Assembly: GCA_900554695.1 (NCBI GenBank)
Contig: USHV01000024.1
Location: forward strand, 1-40,097
DNA: 40,097 bases
Direction of reading: 5' to 3'
Source of the DNA: an uncultured Prevotella sp.
GTDB taxonomy: Bacteria > Bacteroidota > Bacteroidia > Bacteroidales > Bacteroidaceae
The translations under genes and the position numbers were made by a program. This document shows, in pieces, positions 27,503-35,082 of the stretch (positions are counted from its first letter, which is position 1; every line of letters begins with the position of its first letter). The notes under the pieces were generated by a model, which was given only the letters and a program-made list of their open reading frames with translations, made no database searches and was not told where the DNA came from.

Positions 27503-27733
27503 ACCAAAAAGATTAAATAAAAAGAATTGTGTGTAAGCATTATTTTAAAATCAGTGACACGATTACACACTAAGTAATTAAAATTCATACAAACGTCACG
27601 TCTTTATCATTTTAAGGCGCATTATGTCATAATCTGTTTATCCATGAACAATGCCTGCACGCAGCTCCGCCACACTATTAGAGGACTGTCATCACGCAAT
27701 AACATATCCGCACTGCCGCAACCGGAACATCAT

Positions 27734-28245
27734 CACCGCACGTCGGGCTCGGGCTTCACGTGCCGTTTCTCCTGCTTAATACCGATGTTTTTCAAGGAAA
27801 CTCACGGGACGTACTTACACTTTTTCTTGACAAAATTTTGACAAAATATTTTCTCGAAAGAGATGTAAAGGAATGTTAAATACGGCATTATGAGGCCTGT
27901 TTTGGGCTGTATCGCCTTTCGATATACCCCATAACATAGTCCGAAAAGATACATTTTGCTTTCCGATATTGCCCATTTCGGCTTGCGAAATAGCCCATTT
28001 CAGGGTGCGATATGGTGCTTTTCGGCCTCTGAAATAGGCCATTTCGCAAGCCGAAATGGTGCTTTTTGCAAAGCGAAGAAATACCCCTTAAACATAAAAG
28101 GTTGATATTCAATATATTATAAAAACCGCTTATTTTCCGCGTATTTGCGCCCATGAAGAGTCTGTCCGCAAATACGCTCTTATTTTTGGGGGTATATAGG
28201 AAAACTGAGAGGGAAAAATCGAAATCAGGTTATAAATTGAAAGTG
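27734..28245 (+). repeat. dispersed 0.51-kb repeat, copy A
   Basis: This stretch matches 39107-39619 in the same orientation, almost without length change (offset 11373 at the left end and 11374 at the right). Shared landmarks are CACCGCACGTCGG, TCTCCTGCTTAATACCGATG, CTTGACAAAATTTTGACAAA, ACATAGTCCGAAAAGATACA-like text, CGCAAGCCGAAATGGTGCTT and ATCGAAATCAGGTTATAAAT. Divergence looks like 10-15 percent and is spread evenly. The core (27960-28085) is built from GAAATGG/CCATTTC-type inverted words. Both copies contain a minus-strand open frame (FYNILNIN, LCLRGIS, LCKKHHFGLRN), but changes fall without codon bias. It may be a non-autonomous mobile element or a structured RNA family. Confidence 0.85.
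27973..28059. repeat. 19-bp inverted repeat inside repeat copy A
   Basis: CCATTTCGGCTTGCGAAAT (27973-27991) is exactly inverted at 28041-28059, loop 49 nt. In copy B the right arm is kept but the left arm (around 39347-39365) has changed, so the pairing is not preserved there. Confidence 0.75.
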
Positions 28246-28475
28246 GGAAAAATCGGGGTTGAACCAAATCGGTAGTCAGGCGTCCTGCGACCTTATTTAT
28301 ATTGGCCGGCGGTACATCTTATATTTTTATAGAAAGCGTGGCGGGCGGTGTCGCGGCAATACGCAGGACGGCCCGGCGGCAAAAGCGCTTGATAAACCGG
28401 ACAGGCAAACATGAGGATGTAAAACAAACATCCGCGCCTTGACAACGGTCTGGGGTTGAAAAGGCATACAAAAAC

Positions 28476-28516
28476 GGTGTTGCCGGAAACCGTGTTTCAT
28501 ATTTTCCGGCAACACC
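28476..28516 (-). terminator. intrinsic terminator of the redox gene cluster
   Basis: GGTGTTGCCGGAAA (28476-28489) and TTTCCGGCAACACC (28503-28516) form a perfect 14-bp stem with a 13-nt loop. On the minus strand it is followed by GTTTTTG. It lies 6 bp after the flavin reductase stop. Confidence 0.88.
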
Positions 28517-28522
28517 AAAGAC

Positions 28523-29056
28523 TCATTTCGCCCACACGTTCACTATCTCGCCTATATACATAGTGTGTATTCCCATGCCGTTGTCATAAACATGCCTTAC
28601 ATCCTTGTCCATCTTCTCGGCATCGAACGGGACTTTGTATATGATTCTGCACTCTAAGGCAAGCCGTGCTTCCTTGAAAACCGGATTGCCGAGCGCGGTA
28701 TATTCGGCCGTGAGTCCGGCGGGAGCGAGCTTGTCGCCGTCTCTTCCGGAGTGTCGTCCTATGTATATCAGCGCGTTACGCATGGTCTCGGGGAAGGCAG
28801 TCACAGTGAAATAATCGTTGCGTTCCATAAAAGAATAAGTGTAACGGCTCGACGACACATAGACGGTGACGACGGGACGTCCCCACAGCTCACCCATTCC
28901 GCCCCAGCTGATGGTCATGGCGTTCATGTCGCCCTTGCTGCCCACAGCCAGCGCCATCCAGTCTTTGTCGAACAGCCGCACGGCATTCCCCACATTCTCC
29001 GGAGCAATGCGCCGCCATCCTTCAGCCTCCAACGGCTGACAGTTATCATTTTTCAT
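28523..29056 (-). CDS. flavin reductase family protein (FMN-binding split barrel)
   Basis: This 177-aa cytoplasmic protein matches the flavin-reductase-like split-barrel family: NAMTISWGGMGELWGRPVV (about 45-63) is the FMN-phosphate-binding strand and loop, RYTYSFMERNDYFTV (71-85) the conserved core, and IGRHSGRDGDK (98-108) the typical loop. Members bind FMN and either reduce free flavin with NAD(P)H or act as flavoprotein oxidoreductases; the electron acceptor is unknown here. The length is normal. It is the last gene of a three-gene minus-strand cluster (60 bp after the FMN reductase gene) ending at a strong terminator. The cluster faces an HxlR regulator, suggesting response to electrophiles or redox stress. 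Confidence 0.85.
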   Translation of the reverse strand: MKNDNCQPLEAEGWRRIAPENVGNAVRLFDKDWMALAVGSKGDMNAMTISWGGMGELWGRPVVTVYVSSSRYTYSFMERNDYFTVTAFPETMRNALIYIGRHSGRDGDKLAPAGLTAEYTALGNPVFKEARLALECRIIYKVPFDAEKMDKDVRHVYDNGMGIHTMYIGEIVNVWAK

Positions 29057-29116
29057 ATCTGCATAATTTTATTTTACCCATGTCCGGACCGTACGCCCGC
29101 GGCATAATCAACGACT

Positions 29117-29659
29117 TTATTGCAATTTGTGTGCCAGCTGCTCAGCCTGCCGGCAACCGTCCGTATTGTTGATGTCGCCCTCGTTCAGTACGCCGGGAAC
29201 GAGCACCTCGCCTGCCATCTCCCACTTCAGCAGTGCCGCCGAACGCTCGATAGGCACGCGCACCCCGTCCATGACGGTGGGGTCGTGTTCCTCGCAACAG
29301 GTTATCAGACAGCACTTCTTGCCGGATATGTCCTTGCCTGCCACACAGAAAGAGAATATGCGGTCTATCACGCCTTTTATCTGCGAAGGGATGGAATACC
29401 AATATACCGGCATGGCGAAAACAATGGCGTCTGCCTCCATTATGGCAGGAGCAATGATATTGAAATCGTCGTCAAACGAGCAGGCCTTACCTGTCTTGAA
29501 GCATGTATGGCAGGCATGGCAGCCGCCTATCTTCATAAACGCGGCGTCGAAACGCTTTACCGAGTGTCCGAGTTTCTCTGCCTCGTTCACGAAAGCCTCA
29601 ACCATTGCGAAACTGTTGCCCTTCTTACGGGGACTGCCTGTGATAACAAGAACCTTCAT
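29117..29659 (-). CDS. NADPH-dependent FMN reductase / iron-sulfur flavoprotein-like
   Basis: The 180-aa cytoplasmic protein has a flavodoxin-like fold. GSPRKKGNS (8-16) is the FMN phosphate loop; FAMPVYWYSIPSQIKGVIDR (about 81-100) is the flavin-contacting loop and helix. Between them, CHACHTCFKTGKAC (47-60) has spacing C-x2-C-x2-C-x6-C, close to the compact cysteine motif of iron-sulfur flavoproteins (Isf), so a [4Fe-4S] cluster is possible, though many family members with this motif are annotated only as flavodoxin-family reductases. It probably moves electrons from NAD(P)H or ferredoxin to quinones, oxygen or an unknown acceptor. It lies 12 bp after the NTF2-like gene, so the two are cotranscribed. 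Confidence 0.85.
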   Translation of the reverse strand: MKVLVITGSPRKKGNSFAMVEAFVNEAEKLGHSVKRFDAAFMKIGGCHACHTCFKTGKACSFDDDFNIIAPAIMEADAIVFAMPVYWYSIPSQIKGVIDRIFSFCVAGKDISGKKCCLITCCEEHDPTVMDGVRVPIERSAALLKWEMAGEVLVPGVLNEGDINNTDGCRQAEQLAHKLQ

Positions 29660-29671
29660 ATATCTGCCCTC

Positions 29672-30055
29672 CTATTTCTTTATTGTGTTCGAATTCTGAT
29701 TATAAGCCTTAGCCACGCAGCGCCACTGTCCGTCCATCTTCATCAGCAGAAGATAGTCGGTGAAGTCTATACGGCCGCCCCAGTTCTCCTCGAGCACACG
29801 TACCACGGCCAGAGTCTCCTCTATATCAATAACATCCACACGCGCCTTGAAACCCTTATCGGCGCCTACGGTATCTACGTTCTCATAAAACTGCTCTATG
29901 CTTCCGTGCTCCAGCTTGCCGTCCAGATAGCCGAACAGCACGGCCTCATCGATGAACAGCTCCTTGGCATAGCTGCTCTTGCCTTCAGCCACACTCTTTA
30001 CAAACTTCATGGCAGCCTCTTCCACCGCCTTATACTCTTCGATACTTGCTCTCAT
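29672..30055 (-). CDS. NTF2-like / SnoaL-like small protein
   Basis: This 127-aa protein starts with a helix (SIEEYKAVEEAAMKFVKSVAEG) and continues with the curved beta-sheet pattern of the NTF2-like fold (AKELFIDEAVLFGYLDGKLEHG, FKARVDVIDIEETLAVVRVLEENW, FTDYLLLMKMDGQWRCVAKAYN). It is close to the lumazine-binding-like subfamily often found near oxidoreductases. No catalytic residues can be named; such proteins may be small isomerases or ligand-binding partners. It is the first gene of the three-gene cluster, preceded by a -7 box at 30087-30094 and a repeat-rich operator shared with the divergent HxlR gene. Confidence 0.75.
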   Translation of the reverse strand: MRASIEEYKAVEEAAMKFVKSVAEGKSSYAKELFIDEAVLFGYLDGKLEHGSIEQFYENVDTVGADKGFKARVDVIDIEETLAVVRVLEENWGGRIDFTDYLLLMKMDGQWRCVAKAYNQNSNTIKK

Positions 30056-30086
30056 AATATTACTCTTTTAATGTTATTGTATGTTG

Positions 30087-30094
30087 CAAATTTA
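30087..30094 (-). promoter_or_regulatory. -7 box of the NTF2-like/flavoprotein/flavin reductase operon
   Basis: The minus strand reads TAAATTTG (TAnnTTTG), 32 bp before the ATG at 30055. The operator repeats lie 25 bp upstream, where a repressor would cover the -33 region. Confidence 0.65.
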
Positions 30095-30118
30095 CACGAT
30101 AGGCACAATACCCACAAG

Positions 30119-30158
30119 TACCGAAAATTTATTCATATACCGAAAATTTATTCGGTAT
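30119..30158. promoter_or_regulatory. operator-like repeats between divergent promoters
   Basis: TACCGAAAATTTATTC occurs twice directly (30119-30134 and 30138-30153, 19-bp period). The second copy is part of a palindrome, ATACCGAA (30137-30144) with TTCGGTAT (30151-30158). It sits between the two divergent -7 boxes and is a good candidate site for the HxlR-family dimer encoded next door. Confidence 0.65.
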
Positions 30159-30181
30159 ATACCCGTCTGAGGTATTATTAG

Positions 30182-30189
30182 TATCTTTG
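30182..30189 (+). promoter_or_regulatory. -7 box of the HxlR gene
   Basis: TATCTTTG (TAnnTTTG) lies 27 bp before the ATG at 30216, so the leader is very short. The operator palindrome ends 24 bp upstream. Confidence 0.65.
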
Positions 30190-30215
30190 CGTTTGTAATA
30201 AAACAATGATTATAA

Positions 30216-30563
30216 ATGTACGAAAGAAAGATACCCGTTGACCTGGATTGTCCACTGCGGCTCACAATGAGCCTCATCGGCTCTAAATGGAAATCGTGCA
30301 TACTCGATGAGCTGCGCAACAAGTCGCTGCGCCCGAGCGAACTTCATAAAATTTTTCCCGAGGCAACGCCGCGCGTGCTCGATATACAGCTGAAAGATCT
30401 GGTTGAAGACGGACTTGTGTCGAAGACGATATATCCGGAACTGCCGCCCCGCTCTGAGTATGCCATCACGCCTTTGGGCATGTCGCTCATCCCAATAATA
30501 GACGCGATGATAGACTGGGGAAACAAAAACAAGAGTCTGTTTGAGAAGAAATACGGCAGATAA
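30216..30563 (+). CDS. HxlR family winged-helix transcriptional regulator
   Basis: The 115-aa protein has the HxlR pattern: CPLRLTMSLIGSKWKSCILDEL (12-33), recognition-helix region LRPSELHKIFPEATPRVLDIQLKDLVEDGLV (38-68) and wing YPELPPRSEYAITPLGMSLIPI (73-94). Length is normal. Cys12 is at the place of the redox-active N-terminal Cys of HxlR-type sensors such as YodB, so sensing of quinones or other electrophiles by this Cys is plausible. It is divergent from the three-gene flavoenzyme cluster, with an operator-like direct repeat and palindrome between them, suggesting repression of both units. Confidence 0.9.
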   Translation: MYERKIPVDLDCPLRLTMSLIGSKWKSCILDELRNKSLRPSELHKIFPEATPRVLDIQLKDLVEDGLVSKTIYPELPPRSEYAITPLGMSLIPIIDAMIDWGNKNKSLFEKKYGR

Positions 30564-30578
30564 ACGCCTGCCGCAACT

Positions 30579-30996
30579 CTTCTCAAGGATTATATCGCAG
30601 GCTCAGCGGCGTTACATCATCGACTACATAACATTATATCGTCATATATCTTTTACCGCTCCGTCATCCTTATCTAATCATTATATTATCTATTCCTTAC
30701 AGGATAATCGTTTATTCTTTATAGTATAATAGTTCATTCCTTATAGTATCATCATTTTTCTTTAACCGTATCGTCATTTATCCTTTACCACAAGACCATT
30801 TCTCTTTAACCGTATCGCCAGCCGCGTTACACAATATCTACATTCCGTTTATATCGTATAATATTCTCTCTTATATCATATAATATTCTCTTTTACATTA
30901 TATAATATTCTTTTCTACATCATATAATGTTCTTTTCTACATCATATAATGTTCTTTTCTACATCATATAATGTTCTCTCCTATATTATATAATAA
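30579..30996. repeat. array of 19 degenerate 22-bp units in perfect register
   Basis: Starting 16 bp after the HxlR stop, the sequence divides into 19 consecutive 22-bp units without any insertion or deletion. The right end is nearly homogeneous: units at 30909, 30931 and 30953 are identical (TCTTTTCTACATCATATAAT plus GT), and 30843, 30865, 30887 and 30975 differ by a few bases. To the left the units degenerate progressively but keep a pyrimidine-rich left half and a TAT(A/C)(A/G)T-like right half; units at 30755 and 30799 both contain TTTAACCGTATCG. The period is about two helical turns and is not a multiple of three. There is no spacer-repeat alternation. Confidence 0.9.
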
Positions 30997-31265
30997 TGTA
31001 TTAACGCTGCCACAAGACCGTCACGGAGCACTGACGACGGACCATTTACGACATCCTTAAAGCCATGTAAGAGTAAAAACGGAATAAGGCATCGCCTCAC
31101 AAGCCAAGGATTTATGTTTTTACAGCTGTGCCGACGCATAAATATCATGACACGCTGTAAACTTTATTTCACGCCTGTATCAGGTTATTTATACCATTGC
31201 AAACCCTTCGCAACCGCACCGTAACATTTTGTTTATACTTTTGCGCGACCAACTAAAACTAAATT
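30997..31265. other. intergenic region with promoter of the phosphoesterase gene
   Basis: After a last relic of the array (CCACAAGACCG near 31010, shifted by about 2 bp) nothing recognisable follows until TACTTTTG at 31236-31243, a TAnnTTTG -7 box 23 bp before the ATG at 31266. Confidence 0.5.
31236..31243 (+). promoter_or_regulatory. -7 box of the phosphoesterase gene
   Basis: TACTTTTG followed by CG matches TAnnTTTG. It leaves a very short leader before the ATG at 31266. Confidence 0.55.
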
Positions 31266-34200
31266 ATGAACAGATTTTTACTTTCAAACTCGTTGATGCT
31301 GCTGCTCGCGGGACAGGCAATGAACCTGTCGGCAGACAATATCGACAAGATTGTGGGCGACACAGACATGAAGATTGACGACGTGAAGACCTACAGTGTG
31401 ACGGCTAACGCTGACGTGACTAACTACAGATGGCTGCCTGCCATAGGCTGCGACATAGTGGAGGGACAGGGCACTCCTGCCGCAAAGATAAAGGCCACGT
31501 TCATAGCGCAAGACAGTCCGATGATGCTCGAACGCCAATTCACCGACGGCACAAAGGACACATTGTCGCTCGACATCACCTTCCACCGCTACGTGAAGGG
31601 CTTTGTAGATCATTCAATAAAGCCCGGAGAGAGCATCGAGATTGCCGGAAAGACCTACACGGACGCCGACATATACTATGAGCCTGTGAAGGGTGACGAC
31701 GGCTACGACCAGGTGATAGCCCACCGCGTGACGGTGGATCTCGAAGGCGCCGCATACCGCTCGATGACCGAACCTTATCTGCAGACTGCCACAGACAACT
31801 CAATATGGATAAGCTGGAAGACCGACTTCGACGACACTCCGGTGGTGATGTTCGGCAGAACACAGGAAGAACTCGACAACAGGACAGAAGGAACGACACA
31901 GAAACTGTCGGACACTTACTTCTGGAACTCCGTGAAACTGACATCGCTCGAGCCGAACACCATATATTATTATAAGGTGAAGAGCGGCGAAAAGGAAAGT
32001 CAGATATACCGCTTCCGCACCATGCCGAAGAAAGGCGGCAACACTCCGATGCGCATACTATTGATGGGTGACCACCAGCTGAAGAAGCGCAGCGGATATG
32101 AATGGCTCATGCAGGCTGCGGCAAGAAAGATTCAGGAGAAATACGGAAACCTGGAGGAGAACATCAATATGATAATGAACGTGGGCGACCAGGTGGATAA
32201 CGGTACGCTCGACCAGTATGAACTCGTGAACTACTGGAAGAACAAGCAGATGTCGCCATACCTCCCCATAATGACGGCAGTGGGCAACCACGACACTTAC
32301 AGCGACCCGGGCATGCAGCGCTATGCCGCACACAACCACTTTGAGGAGCTGGAATATCAGGGCATAAAGAGCGGAACAGAGAACTATTATGCTTATCAGG
32401 TGGGACGCATACTGTTCGTTGTGCTGAGCACCGAGCACACGGGCGACGAGCAGAAAAACTGGGTGAGACAGGTTGTTGACGCCGCAAAGAACGACGACTC
32501 TGTCGACTTCATCATCAGTGTGAACCACCGCCCCATACAGGCCGAGCAGTACATTGGCGACATTTCGTCATGGGTGAGAAACGAGATTATACCAATCCTC
32601 TCCGAAACTCCGAAACACATACTCAACTACGGCGGCCATCACCATCTCTACCACCGCGGACAGATAGCCGAATATCCACTCTACCACATCATCAACGGAG
32701 CCGCATCCTACGACCAGCTTTGGGGAATGTCGTCGGAGCAGGACTATGACGACGTGCAGAAAACCATCGACTATTGGGGCTATCAGATTCTGGAATTCGA
32801 CTTCGACAAGAAGGAGATGAAGGCCGAATGTTATGCCATCGGAAACAAGGGTCTCGTGGTTGACAACATACTCATCGACTCTTTCCACCGCACTTTCGGC
32901 AAGGCTGCGCCAGAGAAACCGGTGCTCAACGACGTGGATGAGGAGGTTGAACTGCCTTATACATTCAAGGGAAGCCCTTACAAGACTTCTACCGACGAGA
33001 AGCTGAACACCGTACAATATCAGTTCTCTACCAACGAGAACTTCTCAACCATATCGCTCAACGTGGTGAGAGACTTCGAAGACCTCTACGGATCGACCAA
33101 AGCGCCGCTCTATCTGCCTATAGACGTCAACCACAATATGGACATAACCGAATATACACTGCCCTCACAGGGACTGAGCAACGGCACATATTATGTGCGC
33201 GTAAGATACCGCGACGCCAACCTGGAATGGTCTGACTGGTCTGACGCTAAGTCGTTCAAGGTGACAGGCAGCGTGATAAGCGAACCGCAGATAACCATAG
33301 AGAAGAAGGTGTATGAGCCGGGAAGCGAGATAGAGATATCCTATGCCAACGCGCCGGTGGGCAAGAACGCCTGGATAGGAATCTACCGCAAAGGTGAGAA
33401 ACCGGGCACAGGCGCGGGTACTACGACATCGTATAAATGGAACTACACGTCGCAGGCAGCAGGCTCTATGAAGTTCACCATAGACGATGTGAACGAATAT
33501 TACGCCGTGCTCTTCGCCGACGGAGGCTACACAGAGATAACTGACCGTCTGCCTTTCTACTTCGGACCGGTGCCGGAACTGTCGATAGACAAGGACAAGT
33601 ATGAGGAAGGCGAGGAGGTGAAGATAAAATTCGCCAACGCGCCGGGACTGAAAGACGACTGGATTGGAATCTACCGCATGGGCGAAGTACCGGGAACTGC
33701 CGACCTGTCCGACTCGTGGGACTACACCCAGCAGGCCACAGAAGGTGAGATGACACTCGGAAAGGATCTGCCGAAAGGCTACTACTTCGTAAACTATTTC
33801 ACACACGGTGGATATTTCGAACCGGCAGAGAGATTGATGTTTGCCGTCGGAGACAACATCTCTTCGGTAAATCTGGACAAGACAGAGTTCTGCAAGGACG
33901 AGAACATCACCATACACTACCACGAGGCTCCGGGCACTCCGAAAGACTGGATCGGCGTTTATCAGGAGGGCAAGGTGCCGGGCGTTGACGACCTCGACGG
34001 CTTCTTCTACACCTACGGAAGCATAGACGGCAGCATAGAGATAAAGGCAGGCGACCTGAAACCGGGCAAATACTTCTGCTCGCTCTACATAAACGACTCG
34101 TGGGACGAGGTGTCTGAAAGAAAATATTTCACCGTGAGCGATGTCTCAACATCTATCGAAGCACCGCAGAGCGGCATGAGAATGTACTCGGAGAACGGGG

Positions 34201-34358
34201 TGCTCTACATATCGTCAGACAAGGAATGTGACGTCGATGTGTATTGCGCCAACGGTGAGAAGAAGGCTCGTCTGCACGTGAACAGCGGTCTGAACAGTTA
34301 CGACAACCTCGGAAAAGGATTCTACATCGTGAACGGACGCAAGATGATAATAGGCTGA
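31266..34358 (+). CDS. secreted purple-acid-phosphatase-like metallophosphoesterase with three C-terminal repeats
   Basis: The 1030-aa protein has a signal peptide (1-23). An unassigned N-terminal region (25-160) is followed by a purple-acid-phosphatase FnIII-like domain (165-255, YLQTATDNSIWISWKTD, LEPNTIYYYKV). The calcineurin-like catalytic domain (260-560) shows ILLMGDHQ (Asp269), NVGDQVDNG (Asp308), VGNHDTY (Asn341-His342), VNHRP (His421) and GGHHHLYH (His458/460), so the two-metal site looks complete. A fibronectin-like segment (580-670) precedes three repeats of about 95 residues (about 675-960), each with the pattern Y..G.EI.I.YANAPG...DWIGIYR.GE.PG. The end (GLNSYDNLGKGFYIVNGRK) is a sorting tail. 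It probably hydrolyses phosphate mono- or diesters outside the cell; the substrate is unknown. Transcribed alone. Confidence 0.82.
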   Translation: MNRFLLSNSLMLLLAGQAMNLSADNIDKIVGDTDMKIDDVKTYSVTANADVTNYRWLPAIGCDIVEGQGTPAAKIKATFIAQDSPMMLERQFTDGTKDTLSLDITFHRYVKGFVDHSIKPGESIEIAGKTYTDADIYYEPVKGDDGYDQVIAHRVTVDLEGAAYRSMTEPYLQTATDNSIWISWKTDFDDTPVVMFGRTQEELDNRTEGTTQKLSDTYFWNSVKLTSLEPNTIYYYKVKSGEKESQIYRFRTMPKKGGNTPMRILLMGDHQLKKRSGYEWLMQAAARKIQEKYGNLEENINMIMNVGDQVDNGTLDQYELVNYWKNKQMSPYLPIMTAVGNHDTYSDPGMQRYAAHNHFEELEYQGIKSGTENYYAYQVGRILFVVLSTEHTGDEQKNWVRQVVDAAKNDDSVDFIISVNHRPIQAEQYIGDISSWVRNEIIPILSETPKHILNYGGHHHLYHRGQIAEYPLYHIINGAASYDQLWGMSSEQDYDDVQKTIDYWGYQILEFDFDKKEMKAECYAIGNKGLVVDNILIDSFHRTFGKAAPEKPVLNDVDEEVELPYTFKGSPYKTSTDEKLNTVQYQFSTNENFSTISLNVVRDFEDLYGSTKAPLYLPIDVNHNMDITEYTLPSQGLSNGTYYVRVRYRDANLEWSDWSDAKSFKVTGSVISEPQITIEKKVYEPGSEIEISYANAPVGKNAWIGIYRKGEKPGTGAGTTTSYKWNYTSQAAGSMKFTIDDVNEYYAVLFADGGYTEITDRLPFYFGPVPELSIDKDKYEEGEEVKIKFANAPGLKDDWIGIYRMGEVPGTADLSDSWDYTQQATEGEMTLGKDLPKGYYFVNYFTHGGYFEPAERLMFAVGDNISSVNLDKTEFCKDENITIHYHEAPGTPKDWIGVYQEGKVPGVDDLDGFFYTYGSIDGSIEIKAGDLKPGKYFCSLYINDSWDEVSERKYFTVSDVSTSIEAPQSGMRMYSENGVLYISSDKECDVDVYCANGEKKARLHVNSGLNSYDNLGKGFYIVNGRKMIIG

Positions 34359-34544
34359 AAAGACTGTGCCGGAATGTGGTCCGAAGCCGGACGCGGAGCT
34401 TCTAATAAAGCAAACAAGAAGATGTATAAATATACGGAAAGGCGAACGGCTGATGAATAAATATTCATGCTCAACTCAAAATTAAGGCCATCATTCCAAG
34501 CAACAAACTTTTCGGTCGCAAATATGCGATTCTCATAGACTTTA

Positions 34545-34579
34545 CGCAACCCGTTGCCAGTCAGCGGGTTGCGTTTTTT
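34545..34579 (+). terminator. intrinsic terminator
   Basis: CGCAACCCG (34545-34553) pairs with CGGGTTGCG (34565-34573), followed by T6 (34574-34579). It lies 187 bp after the phosphoesterase stop. The unusually long gap leaves room for a small RNA, but I see no specific evidence for one. Confidence 0.82.
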
Positions 34580-34607
34580 CGTACTCTGATGCGCACTCCG
34601 ATGCGTT

Positions 34608-34714
34608 GCGATAAAGCCCGAATCAGACTCTGATATAGGCCATATCACACGCCGATAAAGACTTTATCAGGCCATGATAAAGTGCTTATCGCACTGCGAA
34701 ACGGGCTTTATCGC
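34608..34714. repeat. cluster of GATAAAG/CTTTATC palindromes
   Basis: GCGATAAAGCCCG (34608-34620) is exactly inverted at 34702-34714. Inside are the palindrome GATAAAGACTTTATC (34654-34668), a further GATAAAGTGCTTATC (34677-34691) and GATATAGGCCATATC (34632-34646). The whole 107 bp can fold as a branched cruciform. The layout resembles the core of the 0.51-kb repeats, with GATAAAG in place of GAAATGG. Confidence 0.75.
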
Positions 34715-35014
34715 AAGACATCCGCATTTTTATTGTCAGATAATGTATGCGCGATTGTCGCAAGAAAGGCTTTCCGGCATACAACGGACAGGAAATTTCC
34801 GCTCTTCTTTTTCTATTTTGAGAATTTTTATTGTCAATATTTTTTACTTTTTGAAACGTATAAATATACGGTTTATACGGCCAAAAGGGCTTGTTCGCTC
34901 TTTACATCTGCACCGCAGGAAAAGCCCGGAAAAAAGCAAGAATGAAGGATTCTGATTATAATAAAAAATGATTATGATCATAATAAAAAAATAATACTGA
35001 CGCCCGGATACGAC
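34715..35014. other. AT-rich gene-free stretch
   Basis: No supported gene. The stretch contains CGTATAAATATACGG-type short palindromes near 34857 and A/T runs around 34965-34995. Confidence 0.4.
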
Positions 35015-35042
35015 GAAAGCACCGGCAGACACCGATGCTTTC
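35015..35042 (-). terminator. hairpin after the hybrid regulator gene
   Basis: GAAAGCACCGG (35015-35025) pairs with CCGATGCTTTC (35032-35042) with one G-T wobble, loop 6 nt, 41 bp after the stop at 35083. A T-rich run follows about 25 bp later on the minus strand. Confidence 0.55.
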
Positions 35043-35082
35043 AACATTTGTTCTCTGTATATCCGTAAGCCGCTACGGCGCA

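Larger units (their letters stand above)
27503..28475. other. gene-free kilobase holding dispersed repeat copy A
   Basis: No supported gene. 27734-28245 is repeat copy A (own entry). 28246-28475 shows nothing recognisable; open frames there are short and lack promoters. Confidence 0.5.

Noticed and set aside
27888..28154. 88-codon minus-strand frame in repeat copy A (and its partner at 39261-39515)
   Set aside because: The frame is kept in both copies, but residue changes are frequent, the ends differ, and no promoter is placed for it; it more likely rides on a nucleotide-level repeat.
29120..30181. 353-codon plus-strand frame opposite the redox cluster
   Set aside because: Antisense to three recognisable genes and crossing their promoter region; no family resemblance.
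30579..30996. CRISPR array
   Set aside because: There is no alternation of constant repeats and unique spacers, the whole 22-bp unit recurs, and no cas genes are in the window.
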